A stretch of 64,000 nucleotides of DNA from Lagopus muta (taxonomy: Eukaryota > Chordata > Aves > Galliformes > Phasianidae). The stretch spans positions 8,485,219-8,549,218 of the forward strand of contig NC_064444.1 of assembly GCF_023343835.1 (NCBI RefSeq), in the 5' to 3' direction. Within the stretch, counting starts at the first letter, position 1. Each line of letters begins with the position of its first letter. The position numbers were made by a program, and so were the translations under genes. Positions 1-14,400 of the stretch are shown here, in pieces. The notes below the pieces were generated by a model. It ran no database searches, had not been told where the DNA came from, and worked only from the letters and a program-made list of their open reading frames with translations.

Positions 1-3000
1 TTTTTTTAAATATAACACCATATGAAAATAAAAAGTGAAAGGTTTTCCTCCCTTCTTATAGTAAAAAGACAACCATCAGGTATAGTTTGGGATTTTCAAT
101 TGCTACAAATATAAAACACACCGAAAGCTACAGCACTGCTTGTTGACAGTTTGGCAAGGACTAGAAGGCAAATTCAACTTTGTCAGCACCACATCAAGCT
201 CCTATTAGTCACACGATGTGAATGTTAACTGGACCTTTCATCATGGCTACGACACAAGATGCCAACACAGAGCAAATAATTACCAGATCCTGCTGCAGTA
301 ACAGGTGTTGCTAACTAAAGACTATTACAATCACTGCTAAGACTACATCTCCAAATCCTGTCAATACTTTATCCTTAAGCTCCAAAAAGGGTTTTCCACC
401 TTTGATCAATTTTACTTCAGAAGTTTGATTCTGTGAAGTGCAATAACATTTCCTTTATTCAAAATGTATCAATGGTAATCATCCAAGCCATATGTGGAAG
501 AAAACAGGAGAAAATCACTTTCAATAGAACTAGTTTAAAGATGTCGACAAAAAAATTCCCATTAGAAACCAGCAGCCCTTGGCTCACGCTGGAATAACCA
601 GTTCAACTGGAATATGTACATGATATGACTGAGGCCAGTCCAAACCTGAGGCAAAAAAAGAGAATACTTGATTTTCTTACAAGTATGAATGACTGTATCT
701 CACCTGCATGTTTTGCACAGCCAGAGACAATTGTATTGCAGAGGTAATCTGAAGACCAACTGAAAGATCTCTATGGTATTTATAATTGCCTGCTAACCCA
801 TACGGGCATTGCTACGAAGCCAACCACCTGAACAGCTGACGTAGTTTATTTCACTGACCTGCTGCACACCCTCTCTTTAACTGTGACCTATCATCCTATG
901 AGAGTCTGAAAGTTGCTCCAGAAATAAATCCCGTAATAAAATTATGCAGATCCCCCACCATCTACACCCTACCAATTAAGACAGCTCTCAAAAGCAAACA
1001 GACTTTGCAAACAGCAGAGACACAAAGACACCTTCTCAACACAAAGGCAAAGAATTCTAACTTACATCCCTGGGAAATGCCACTAACAGAGGATTTTGGG
1101 CCTGAGCCCAAAGGCCATTAAATATTCTGAGACAACTGCACAGCTAGTGCTCTAAGTACTTTCATCCAGATGAACTGAGGGGCCATATACATAGAAGCCA
1201 TATGCTCAAAGGATACTGCATCTTAGGAGAACATTTTTGACACCCAAGCTAGGTATCCACCACTGCCAATGAAAACAAGTCAGTGGGCACCTATATTAAG
1301 CACTGAGGTGCTCAAAAAAGATTATATGCATCTGTGTAACTTTTCTTAAAGTGAACAGACAACAGTAAACTAAATCATGCACCCAGGGTCACCCAACATG
1401 AAGCAAAGTGACTCTCCTTCAAACATAAGAGGAGTCAGATACAAACATCCTTTAAGAAGTAAGACAGGAAAGGGAGCAGGAGATGGAAACAAGAAGCAAC
1501 ACAGAAGATTTCCTTAAGATTTGCAAAGCAAGGTAGGAAGTGGATAATGACTCGGCACTATGATGAAAATATTTTTCATGGAAATAATAAACTCTTCCAA
1601 AAAGCAAAAAAAGGGAAAAGTCATCTCCCAGCACTTGAGAAAGAAGCTGACAAGACCTTCTTCACCCTGATGCAGAGGTTCAGTTATCAGTGCTGACCTG
1701 ACACCTCTGGAAATAAATCCATGTGGTTTGCTGGTCTCAAGTAGACCAGAATACAGTAAAAAGCAGATATGCTCAAAAATGAATATACAGCAGTTAGCTT
1801 CTGACCACCTATCTCTTGTTTCTTCATGGCTTCCAAGAACTGTGGGACAGTTGCAAAGGTTTAGTTCCCAAAACTGTATCCAAATACGTACACACCTAAA
1901 GCATGTGAAGAGTTAAAAAAACAAAACAGAGCATGTACTGGAGAAATCAGAGCGTTAACTTCGTCTGTCAGGAGGTCCTGACCCACTTTGCTATTTATTT
2001 AGCTTGCTGATGACGCTAACAAGACAAAAAGGAAAGATGCAGATATTATTAGATCCTATCACATCTACTGAAGGGATGCACGAAGACCTGAATTATCCAG
2101 CTGAGTCAGCTAGTCAAAAAGGTCTGATTTTCTCCTGCTACACACTGCCAGAGCTCTTACAACAAGCCTCTCCTAACCACCACAAATACTTATCACTTTC
2201 AGGAATAGCCCACAAATACTTCTAGAGTAGGGACATACTTGAAGCTTAACAGCACCACTAAGAACATCACATCTAACTTATGTCATGTTACATCTGCTTA
2301 TAATACCATCTCCTTTGTAGCTGCCCTAAGCTCCATATCACACAGCATCTTAACAGCCCTAGGGTTTCTTCACCCTGATCTATTTACACAGTACTGAACA
2401 CGATGATACACAGTGAGGAAGCACATACATGAAGAACCTCAAGTGCGCTCATACACGAACTGTGCCGAATCTACTATCTAAAGACAGTTTATCACCACAT
2501 GAGCACAGGACCAATCTCCATAACAACCAGATGCATACAGTACTTAATAACTCATGCAAACCTTTCAGTACATTTCCATTTCCAAAATGCCACGACAGGA
2601 TCTTCCCAGTTCATCTTTTTTTCAGAAACATACTTAAACCACCATCACTGCTTCCTTCTTCCCATTTTAAACTCAGAAGGTCATATACAGGAAGACCACC
2701 ATTCCAGTCTTGGGGGAGGAAAACTAGCACAAAGAGGTTCAGTAGTTTGCCCAAACGACACAGGCAGATTTAGGAGCAAGAACAACGAGCTCACTCGTCA
2801 CCTCTTCCTGTCTCTAACCTTCAGCAGAATAGATGAAATGAGATCAGTGATATTCTAACCATTAGACCAGTCTCTTGCTTTTCTGAACATTGTCATCACC
2901 AACAGCAACAAAAAGGGACAAGTGAGAAAACCCGCAATTTGAGAAACACTAATTCTGACTTCATGTTCTGTTCTTTACTCATTCAACTCCAACAAAATGG

Positions 3001-3461
3001 CTCAGCTACAGTTCATCAAAATTCCACACACCGCTCAAGAAATCAAGAAAACCTTAAATCCCAAAATTCATATTAAATTTTGATCTGATATCCAAATAAA
3101 ATTTTGATGATGTATCACCACCACCTTTCTGTAGTTGTAAGGCAGTCCTACTAAATGAAAATAATCTCCTTGTAACTCAACACCAGCAGACTTATTTATC
3201 GTGAAATTCATTGAATCCTGAGCTACACCAATAGGTCAAGCACACTTCTACCTCATTCACAGGTGAAGATATAAAACAGGCAAGAAATAGATCAAATCTG
3301 AACATAAAATGCCCTTCACTTAAGAAATCAATATACCTTACAGAACATACACAACAACATTGGAACCAGCTACTTGGGTGTAACCCAAAATTGAAGCCAG
3401 AGTTACATAAAAACGTCAGCTACTTAATCACATAAACAGATTACATATAAGATGACCTTAC
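1..3461 (-). other. DYNC1LI2 intron 3 (partial), no gene seen
   Basis: AT-rich sequence between the donor of coding exon 3 and the window edge. Short open frames at 2429-2858 and elsewhere show no recognisable protein features and have no sensible splice context. No repeat family was recognised. Confidence 0.6.
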
Positions 3462-4907
<1,446 letters not shown>

Positions 4908-5167
4908 CTTGCCAACCGCCGCCACAAAGAGTGACCTCACCCAGGCCCGCCGAGGACCCCGCTCCTCCCTCTCCCCGGCCCGCCCGCGCGGCCACCCCGC
5001 CGCACTCCCGGCCCCGCAGCCGCTCGCCGCCGCCCCGCCGCGCCCCGCCCCCGGCGGCCGTCAGCCGCTCTCAGCCGCGCCGCGTTCCGATCAGGCGGCG
5101 CCCGGGCAGCCCCGGCAGCGCCCCCCGCTCTGGGCGGTGCCGTTCTGCGAGCGGGGCGGACGCTGCG

Positions 5168-5182
5168 GCGCCCCCTGGTGGC
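5168..5182 (+). promoter_or_regulatory. Strong CTCF-like motif
   Basis: GCGCCCCCTGGTGGC is a near-perfect match to the CTCF core (reverse complement GCCACCAGGGGGCGC). It lies at the upstream edge of the DYNC1LI2 CpG island, between DYNC1LI2 and the TERB1 3' end. Occupancy is inferred. Confidence 0.55.
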
Positions 5183-7220
5183 GGCGGACACGGCGCGACT
5201 CCGCTCCGCCCGTTGTGCGGCACGGAAGCAGCGTGCTCCAGAACGCGACTGATTAGACCCAAGGGGACGTTCACAGCCCCCTTCTTGCACAGCTCGAGTA
5301 AAGAGGATGGACAAGACAGACTCGAGGCATTTTTACCGCTGCTTGAGCATTTGAGTAAGAAAAAGGAAGTGCCAAAGATGAAAACCATTAAAAGACCTAT
5401 TTATTATATTAGCATCATCTGATGCTTCCACTTCAGGTTTGTTTTTAAGCACTTGAGCTACATCGCTGTGGAAGCCCACAGCAAAGTAACTACATTTTTG
5501 CCATTCTATACTAACAATCAGAATTCAAATAATAAGGCTATCATGGAAAAAAAGAAAAACAAGTCACAAAGGCTTTCCCAAAAGATTAAGTAAATATTAT
5601 GAACTTAGCAGAAACAGTGGTTCTGCTCACCAACTTGAACAACAAGCAAAGAAGTCCCACCATAAAATGAAATCAAATTTACCAGTAGTTACACTGTGCG
5701 TTATTCACAGCTGCAGTATTTTATGTAGGTCCACAAATATCATCCAAGTCATCCATACTAGTCAAGAAATACTGCAAATAAACCACATACTAAATGTTCC
5801 ACCTGTAAGTTCTGCCATTTTCACAAGCCCTGCCTTACCATTTACTTGTACCCATTTAAGATTCATCCACTATACTGAGCAGTTTTCAAACATACCTTTA
5901 GTGTTTTCTGCCACAGACATATCTTGTCTCACACAAAATTATTTGCAAATAAGAATAGAAAAGATTGTTCTACCACTGTCCTCTCTAAAAGTACCCAATC
6001 TTGTGTACAGAAATTCCACTAGTATGTAGATTTCTTGAGTAACAAATTGCATTCTCCAATTCAGTACTTGGTAGCATTTATATCATAAATGTTTCGATAT
6101 CATTAGAAAGGTTTTTTTTTAATCACCTCCACGCTCACTCAAGCGTTTCTGCTAACCATTAATTTGAATTGCTGACCTGGCTGCATCTCTCCTACACATC
6201 TGACAGTGTATCCTATTTTTCCCATACACACCAAACCCATGACAAAGTCTTTCAGCTGCTAATTTCACTGATGAAGAGGAAGTCAGAACACTGCTTACCA
6301 GCTTCTAGCATTTTGGCAATAAGCCTTTTCTTGCAAATGGGATGAAGCAAACTAAAAATGCTCAGACAAAGCCAAATTAATTGTCACGATCAAAAGTTTA
6401 CAAAGAAGTTTACATTTTTAAAAACTAAAAGTAACTTTTATTGGTAAAAGCTTTATTGGTATTAGAAAAACTTACAGTTTAACTGAAATCTGCAAAGCAT
6501 AACAATTGTTATGAATGTTAGCAGTACAAAACATGGGTCTGAACTCATCTAAATTCTCTAGAAGTTGGAACTATAGTAACTGTACCTCACTGTTAACAAT
6601 GCTGTTCTTCAACTTCATGTATTAAAATCCAAAATTCTCTTGAAAGACTTTGATGATGATCCTTGTTTTTCTTGTTTCTGCAAGATGGGAGATAAAAATA
6701 TCAAGACAACCATTATCACAAAACGCAGTACAATTTTTAGAAAAGATTTCAGAGTATAAATGGTTGCCACCAACCCCCCCACATTTACTGAGTACAGCAG
6801 TAACGTTACCTACTCCATCCATAAACCACAGCTCTGTGTAAGAAGCATACACATGAAACAAAGCAAAAACTACAACAGAAAATCTCACAGACCCTCACCA
6901 ATTGACTGAACCAAGAACATATCCACTTCCTAGCAAACACGGGTATTAATCCAGCCCTCAGCTGAAACCCTTTGTACCCTATCAGGTGCCACTCCAATGC
7001 CTCCCAGTTTAGTTCTCTATTAGCATAAAAACTGATTAGTTTACAGAGACCATTCAAAACCTCAGTGTGCACAGCAGTGAAATGGCACAAAGATCAGCTC
7101 ACAGGTTGCCAATTTTTCATCCCATGTTTCTTTGCAAGCAAATCAGGAACAAAAGCTCAAAAAATGACCTGATAGTGCATATGAGTTGCATACGATATGA
7201 GAAAGTTTGACATTTACTTG

Positions 7221-7380
7221 TAACCTGTTGTATTTCTCAGAAAGATAAGCATTTGTTCATCCTTTGTGAAATGGATAGCACCACAAAATCAAATTCCAGT
7301 GATTACCCATTTATTTTACTCTCTTTAAAATATCATTAATTTCTTCATCTGTGAGATTTTTTCAGGTTCTTCTCTTGTTT
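7221..7380 (-). pseudogene. TERB1: Fossil of the TERB1 Myb/SANT-domain exon
   Basis: One minus-strand frame reads NKRRT, stop, KNLTDEEINDILKRVK, stop, MGNHWNLILWCYPFHKG, stop, TNAYLSEKYNR. This is the Myb/SANT helix pattern at the C-terminus of vertebrate TERB1 (recalled family pattern: TxEEIxYL...GVKKMGNHWNSILWSYPF...KY). The stops are TGA at 7362-7364, TAA at 7311-7313 and TGA at 7257-7259, all in one frame. The piece lies about 1.05 kb downstream of the ILLTP exon, on the right strand and in the right order. No good acceptor precedes it. It therefore looks like a degraded exon of the host gene, not a translated one. Sequencing error would have to explain three separate stops. Confidence 0.82.
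7310..7315 (-). terminator. TERB1: Candidate poly(A) signal AATAAA for the shortened TERB1 mRNA
   Basis: On the minus strand AATAAA overlaps the TAA stop of the Myb fossil, and a GT-rich stretch (TTTTGTGGTG) follows about 20 nt downstream. It lies about 1.1 kb after the predicted stop codon. An ATTAAA at 7875-7880 is an alternative. Use of either is inferred. Confidence 0.35.
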
Positions 7381-8428
7381 AAAGCTCTTGTGTTTATATC
7401 CAGGTAACATTTCTCACTGTTCTGCATTTATTTTGGTGTAATTAAAAATCATGTCAACTTACATAGTATTTCACATTAGAAGGAATGCATTGTTGTTCAG
7501 AACTAGTTGAGAATTGTGTTGCCAGCAAACAGTCAACACAATGACATTTTTCAAACATGTTATGTTCAGCCTTTTCTTCACTGTCACCCATTTACTCAAA
7601 TAAAGGCAAATGTCAGAAAAATACTGCATTTTTGTTGCGCTTACATAACTCACACTCTCAGTATTTGTTTTCCAGTCAGGACAGCTATTTCTTTTAGGTG
7701 TGTACCATTTCTATACTGTGCCAACTTTCACAAGCTCAGGATATAAGCATACTTCCATTTCCATTACTTGTGGAAGTTCCATTATTTGAAAATAACTAAC
7801 AATAGAAAAATAGTTAACTTGTTTCAGGGATATGCCACTATGACTGCAGTAGAATCAGCAGGGAAAGATCTGTATTTAATATGGTTCACTTAGGTATTGG
7901 GCTCCTGTTAAAGGTGACTTCAAATGGAATTACACAGTTTTCAGTGATTTTACAAAGATAAAGACAAGTGTATAAGGCTGCACACAGGTAACCTCATCTT
8001 CATCAAGGGAACATAGACAATTTTCTTTTAACTGTTGGGATTCATGGCTGCACATTTCTTTCACACCCTCTCTCTCCAAGTTTGCATCTTGCCTTTTTTG
8101 GAAGGCTACGAAACTGTGAAGGCCAACCCTCGGCCACTTTGAACTAACTGAACTCGACTGTAAGCCTGACTCCTGTGCTGGGAAGGAACATTGCCTCTAA
8201 TGAACATGGATACGCACACGTTGCCTTATTACTAATATCTATTTCTCATTAGACCTTTTACTCATTATTGGCATTAACATGTCTGAATTAGTTAGGTACT
8301 GGAGGCAAGTAGCAAAACAATAGGATTTAAGTTAAAATAAAGTTAAGTAATCTTATGATTGAAGCTACAAGAATATCTATTAAAATCCTCAGCCATTTGT
8401 TTCCAAGCAGCAAGCACGGACACTTTTT

Positions 8429-11400
8429 TCAGTGCCCTGAACTAAAGGTAAAACCTGATCTTTCAGCTTTTCTTGTTACAGAACTAATTTTCTGGTGATA
8501 CTCACATTTTTCATATGTTGGTTGCAAGTTATATTCTTCAGATAACCGAGTATTTTTATTATGCTGATATCTATTCAAAGTATTGGGTTTGCTTTTTCTA
8601 ATTGGAGTCAAAAGAATACCTTAAAAACAACAAAACATCATGTATTTTACTTTCAAAAAAACGGAGCAGCAACACACAGGTAACATTTCAGGAACTAAAA
8701 CTTAAAGTATCTTCTGAGCCATGTTACCACCTGGTTTTTGAGGAAAGACTGAAAAATCCAATTAACTTCAGAAAATGTTTAATTGCTAGAAGTAATATAT
8801 TGGTGTAATGTCAAAATGGGAATGTTTGTTTTGTTTTGTTTTTTTAAAAAGTAATATGAATGTTCAAAAATTTAAGTACTGATTTAGAGAGCTGCTTTAG
8901 CCTGTGTTACAACTTCCAGTCATCCATGCTAAGAGACAGTACTGGTTATTACTCTATGAACGTATTATTTCATGATTGTAGGCCAAGCTCTGCATGTACC
9001 CAGAATCACCAGATTCTAAAGAAAACTCCTTAGGAATGACGTATAGTATATGCATCTGCAGAGTAATGGAAAGAGTTAATAAAACTTACTTTTCACTGTG
9101 CTATAGAGTATTTTAAAAGATACATAATCCACTATTTATAAATGAACAGTTGTTGTTGTGCATTATCAAGATAACCAGGTTTTGTTTTGTTTTTTAAAGG
9201 GGCAACTGATGGAACTTATCCTCACTTGTCTATCTCCATTTGTCATTAACATCTTACTCAACCCCTCATATTGCAGGACAGGTAAAAAATACCTTATTTA
9301 CTTAATTTTCTGATAGTTTGCTTTCTGATACTTTTCTGATACTTGTTCCAGTATTGTCGTATAATTGAAGTTTTACACATCTAGCTATGCAGCACATAGA
9401 AACTCAAGTGCCTGTCAGAATTCCAAGAAGGAACAAAAGCAGGTATGATAGGATAACAGCTATAACGGTACAACAGAATTATGTCGAATCCAAGAACAGA
9501 CAGATGCACTGTGCTCTGATTCCAGTACCTTTCCACACCTTAAGCACCAAAACAAAACAAAAAATAGCAGGTTGCACAAAAGAAATCCTAGCAGGATTCA
9601 ACAATGTACCAGAAAACTTAATTATTAAGTAGTGTAATAGTTTCACAGTTATAGAACATACATTGTCTGACAGCTTTATGACAGCATTCATAGAACTTTA
9701 TTATAACTCCTATCCACAAGCTCTCATGGTGAAGCCCTGGAAGAGAATTATTCAGACAATAAGTGGTTTTTGCACTAACTTCCAAGTTAAGGCCTTACTT
9801 TGGAAATTATCCTGTTTGCTCTTTAAAGATGTCTCTGCTAGCAGTTTTCCTTTCTTCACTGGAGTCAGCAATATCTCTAGAAAGATCAAATGGGACACCA
9901 TTAAAAATGCCAGAAAACTGTTTTTTTGGTTTTTTTGTTTTTGTTTTTTTTTCAAATGCCTCTTTCAAACCATAAAATAGCAGATGTACTTTTAATTAAA
10001 ATTATGATTAATAATTATAGGCCTCTTACATCCTTTGGCAGTTTATACTAGAATGAAACAAGCTTCTTACAAGGTTCATCTATTCACATTTATTTCAGCT
10101 TCATATTCTCTCTTCTATTAATAATATTTGACAAACTCCGGCAGCGTTGCTTGCAATGAAGATTCACCACTGCTTCAAGTACAATATTCAAAAACACCAA
10201 GTCAAAAGAGAAGTGACTAGCTCCAACCTCATTTGGCAGGATTACTGGTAAATCATACAAAACAAGTGAGCTCACAAGAGCAGCATGATCAGAATCAGGC
10301 TAAACAAGTGTGGAACTCAAAACGCAGTTTAAAAGAATTAGGACAGTTAGTAAAAAACAAATTACTCTGATAAGCTGCATGTCTTCTGTTAGAGCCACAT
10401 GATTTCTGAAGTTTCTTTTTATATCTTTCTTCAGCTTCCAGAATGACTCTGTGACGGCCACACAGGTATGGACAAGTTTGCAACATCTTACTAAAAGTTC
10501 TGCTATTGAAAGACAGTCCTGTTGTTGTACAACCTGGAAGAAAATAGGGATGGTAGTCATCGTAAAATCCAGAATTTTGCTGACTGTGATCTACAGTTAA
10601 TGTCCAAGTTTCATTACATGTCTCAGAATTGTCTGCACTCAACAGCAGTAAGGCAGAAAAAAAAGAACTGCTAGAGGCTTAGCTAGATGAATACAAAAAT
10701 AAACTGAACAGGGCTCCATTTTTTCCCCTCCTTCTTTCCAAAAAGAGAAAAAGAAAACAGCAGGAAAAGAAAACAACAGGTCCTAAGTATTCTTGTAGCT
10801 ACGCTCTCCTAAGCTTGAGGAAAGACATATTAAACAAAATTGGAATAGATTAGCTCTATGTCAACATTTGTTTTATTTTAAATGCAGAAAAAGGAAAGGA
10901 AGCAGATAAAATTACAGAATAAGTAATTTATGTAATGCCAAGTTTACTTGCTGAATTGCTGGTTCTTTAATTCTTCTTTTCTGAACTTAGCAAAGAAAGA
11001 CCTGAGATACTTACCCAAACACAGGAAGTCTGTCATTTTAAGGGATGCAGTTGTAATCAAATTAATTTTTTCTTCCTTGGTTATCTCTGAGTAGAATGAA
11101 TGTTGGTCTGAAGTAGGAAGAAAAAAAACATTAGGAAGAAAATGCAAGCTATCTTTTTCTGTGGAAATCACATATGAGCATACCAACGTTCAGTTGTATT
11201 TTCTATTAGTAGATTACTAGGAAAGTTTAATTGGCATAACAGCAGAAAACTTTAACTTTAGAAATTTCTGTTCAATGGGCATATTGACACTGTCATACAT
11301 CCAGAATAATTACATTTAATTTCCTAATGAAGCACATTGCTTGAACTTGAACAGACCAAAATAGACCTGTAAACTTACACTGCTTAATGAAGCCATACGA

Positions 11401-14400
11401 ACATTATTAATATTTAGAATCAGATGCTCAAAGTGTGATATAACGGAATAATGCTTTTCTCTATCTAAATAATTGTACATGGAGATCAGTTTGGACCCTT
11501 GTAAAGCTACCATTTTGACAAACAGTAAACTCATGAATGGTTTTATAAATTAATGGTAAGCTACATTATGAGTAATGATTTGACTGACCAGATCCTAATT
11601 CTGAAATAAATACCCCAGAGAAAGAAGATCAGTGCAAATCTGAAAAACCTCATCCTACAAGCATTCAACACAGAGAGCTTCAGGCAGAAATCACTCCCAC
11701 AGGTAGGTTCTACCCTTGCTCTTACAAGCACAGTACAAAAGCAGTTCTCCTGCACATTTTCTATTAAGGGCTTATACTTTTCAGTACAGGTTGCATTCAG
11801 ACTTGACTTTAAGTATTTATCTGTAAGACATTCATTTGAATAGTTAAAAAAGAAAGGAAAAAAAAAAAAGTATTACAATAAAAGCAGAACAAACTCTCCT
11901 GGTAAAATTGTGTGCAATATAGAATTCCAAAATTACTCTAACAGTTACAGAATATACATAATGTATTTTGCCATCTAATTAGATTTTACACCTGATAAAA
12001 AGCAGTGATAAAAGCAAGCATTAAAAGTTAAGAACAAAATTATCTAAAAATAAGAATACATTTAGCTACTTGTACCTGGTGTGCTTGCCCATTTCATATG
12101 CTTAATAGTCTTCCCTGGTTGTTGAAGTAAGCCTTTCCTAGAAAGATTAACAACGTGAACAAAATTTAAAACACATTTAACTGCACATTAATACACAAAT
12201 TTCAGAGACAAAACAAAAACCACACTAAACAAAAATCAAATAAAATTCTAAAAACAAAACAATTCTATTTATTACCTATTCTATTTGTCCCATAAGTTAC
12301 AAGTTACACAGCAAGAAGCATGCAGCATATTACCAAGTGCCTGCTTTCAGCATTCCTTGCAGTGCTGCTCAGCACACCTGCTCCAGCATCAGGAATACAG
12401 CGTTTTCCAAGTGCTGGTTTCCAGAGTCATTTTCAATTCTGGTTTACGTCACATTTTAGTACACATTAAACTTCCACAATTGGCAGAATGCTACAGTTTG
12501 CACACAATGTAGCAATTACTTTCATGCAACCATATGTTGCCATGGTACCACAATTATTCTTGCAAATTGTCATTAATTTTTTCTTTATCAGTAAGAGAGA
12601 TGACCGTGAGAAGGAAAACAGGAAAGCAAGCGTTCTGTGAGACAAGCGGGCAAAGCAAGAGAACAGCAAAGTAACTGTACACATCTTTTTCTTCCCACTT
12701 AGCAGAAGAATGGAGGAAGAGCAAGGAAGGAAGAGAAGCATAAGAAAACCAAAATTTTCTTCTTAATTCACAGACATTAAAATGCAAATTCTTGCAGAAC
12801 TGGTCTGTAAGTGCAGTTCTCCTTGTAAATGCACATGACAGAAGTATTTTGGTTTCATCCACACTAACAGGTCAATTCCTCATCTAATCAAACGTGAGAA
12901 TTGAAGGCCACAATCTATGGATGCTTTTTCACCACTAGGCTTAAGGCATTGGAATGTGGCCTGTTACAGGCTCTCCATACTCACCATCAGAATCCTATCA
13001 TTAAGAGAAAAAAGGACTTTACAGATGATGGTACTACAGACTCTATAATCTTTGGTTTCTGATGTCAAAAACACTTGCATAGAATATTTTCCTGCTGGAC
13101 AACAAACATTTACAGCTTTTCACTTGTAGCAAAAGACCAAGCTAGGAAGCAATGATTGAAAAGGCTGACATTCAATTAGGAAATGATAATCAAGAGCAAC
13201 TTACTAATTTTGGTATGATGCAAGATGCCTACCTTAGCTGAAGAACAGACTGACTTTTTTCACCTGCTGTTTTTTCATTTGCACTACGACTTTGAATTGC
13301 AGTGTCTGACTGCATCGCATAAACTGAACGTGGAATATCACTCTGTTTACTTTTTCTAGCAGAAGCATTTACTGGATTCTCAGTCAGTGCAGAAGAATTT
13401 ACAGCTAGAGCAAGAACTCCGTCATCCAACTTAGAAGTTAACTGTGAACCACATAATTCTTTGCACGTTCTTTCTATACATGCTTTTTTATCACTGGGAT
13501 TCACTTCAGAAGCCAGCATTGAAGCATCAAAATCCCATGAACTCCTGTCAAACGGTCTTTCTTCCGCTCCTTCCTTAATTGAAAAACATTTGTTAATGAC
13601 CAAACAAGCTCTATTAAAAATGCTGAATAAACCTATTAACAAGATTAACTAAAATACATCAGTTTAACTCCTGACTGATTGAGAGCCAACAAAACAGCAC
13701 AGCTACCAAGAGTTGAAGGGCAGTTATTAAGTCATAGTACCAGGCTGAAATAATTTGCTACTCATACACATCACTTGAAAAGTCTAAGATTACCTCAAGA
13801 TCCAGCCAAGTAACACAAAAATTGCTACTCCACAATCAAAGATACCATGTACCATGGTAGTTACACGGCACAAAGAAAATATGGGATAACAATATTATAT
13901 TCTGTAATCACATTTGTCCATTAGCTATCCTGTCACAACAGTACAATCATGGACATTTCAAGCATGCAGATATTAAGATTACAAATAAAAATGATCAGCA
14001 ATTAAAAGAAAATCGAGCTGTTGCTTTTCCAACCTAAATGATCTCAACTTCATAGAAAATCTGATTTTACAATCAACTAAAATAGCTCATAAGAATACAA
14101 ATGCTTGCATTTCCTGATTGCACTGCACACTTCTAAGTTCGTATTTCTAAGTATGCATTATGTGCAATAACAGCAAAAGCTCCAGGTTGTAGTTTCTCAT
14201 ACATCCAATGTTCTCTCATGTCCTAGCTCACAATGAAATTATCTTAATGGTTTATTTCCTATAGCTCCTTACACTCAGAAAATCTGTAGTTTTACCTTAC
14301 CTCCATAAACATGCTAATCTCCTCATGTTCTTTTTCAATCAAGTTTATTCTGTGCAGAATGTCTTTTGCTTTCTTCCAGTAGTTTCGCTGATTTCTTTCT

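Larger units (their letters stand above)
5430..8428 (-). other. TERB1 3' region and TERB1-DYNC1LI2 intergenic DNA
   Basis: Apart from the Myb fossil, no coding exon is supported. A possible terminal exon at 6622-6677 (acceptor atcttgcag, then ETRKTRIIIK and a stop) is in a compatible phase but resembles nothing known, and is not called. The probable TERB1 3' UTR occupies the upper part. No repeat family was recognised. Confidence 0.55.

Noticed and set aside
2429-2858. Two overlapping 114-119 codon plus-strand frames
   Set aside because: They lie within the DYNC1LI2 intron, have no recognisable domain or splice context, and the two frames overlap each other.
6622-6677. Possible terminal TERB1 exon (atcttgcag acceptor, ETRKTRIIIK then stop) in compatible phase
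   Set aside because: It resembles no known TERB1 C-terminus and would need the weak 8455 donor plus skipping of the Myb fossil. It could be tested by cDNA but is not supported by sequence alone.
8090-8190. Locally more GC-rich block suspected to be part of an old repeat
   Set aside because: No repeat ends, second copy or family signature could be recognised by eye.
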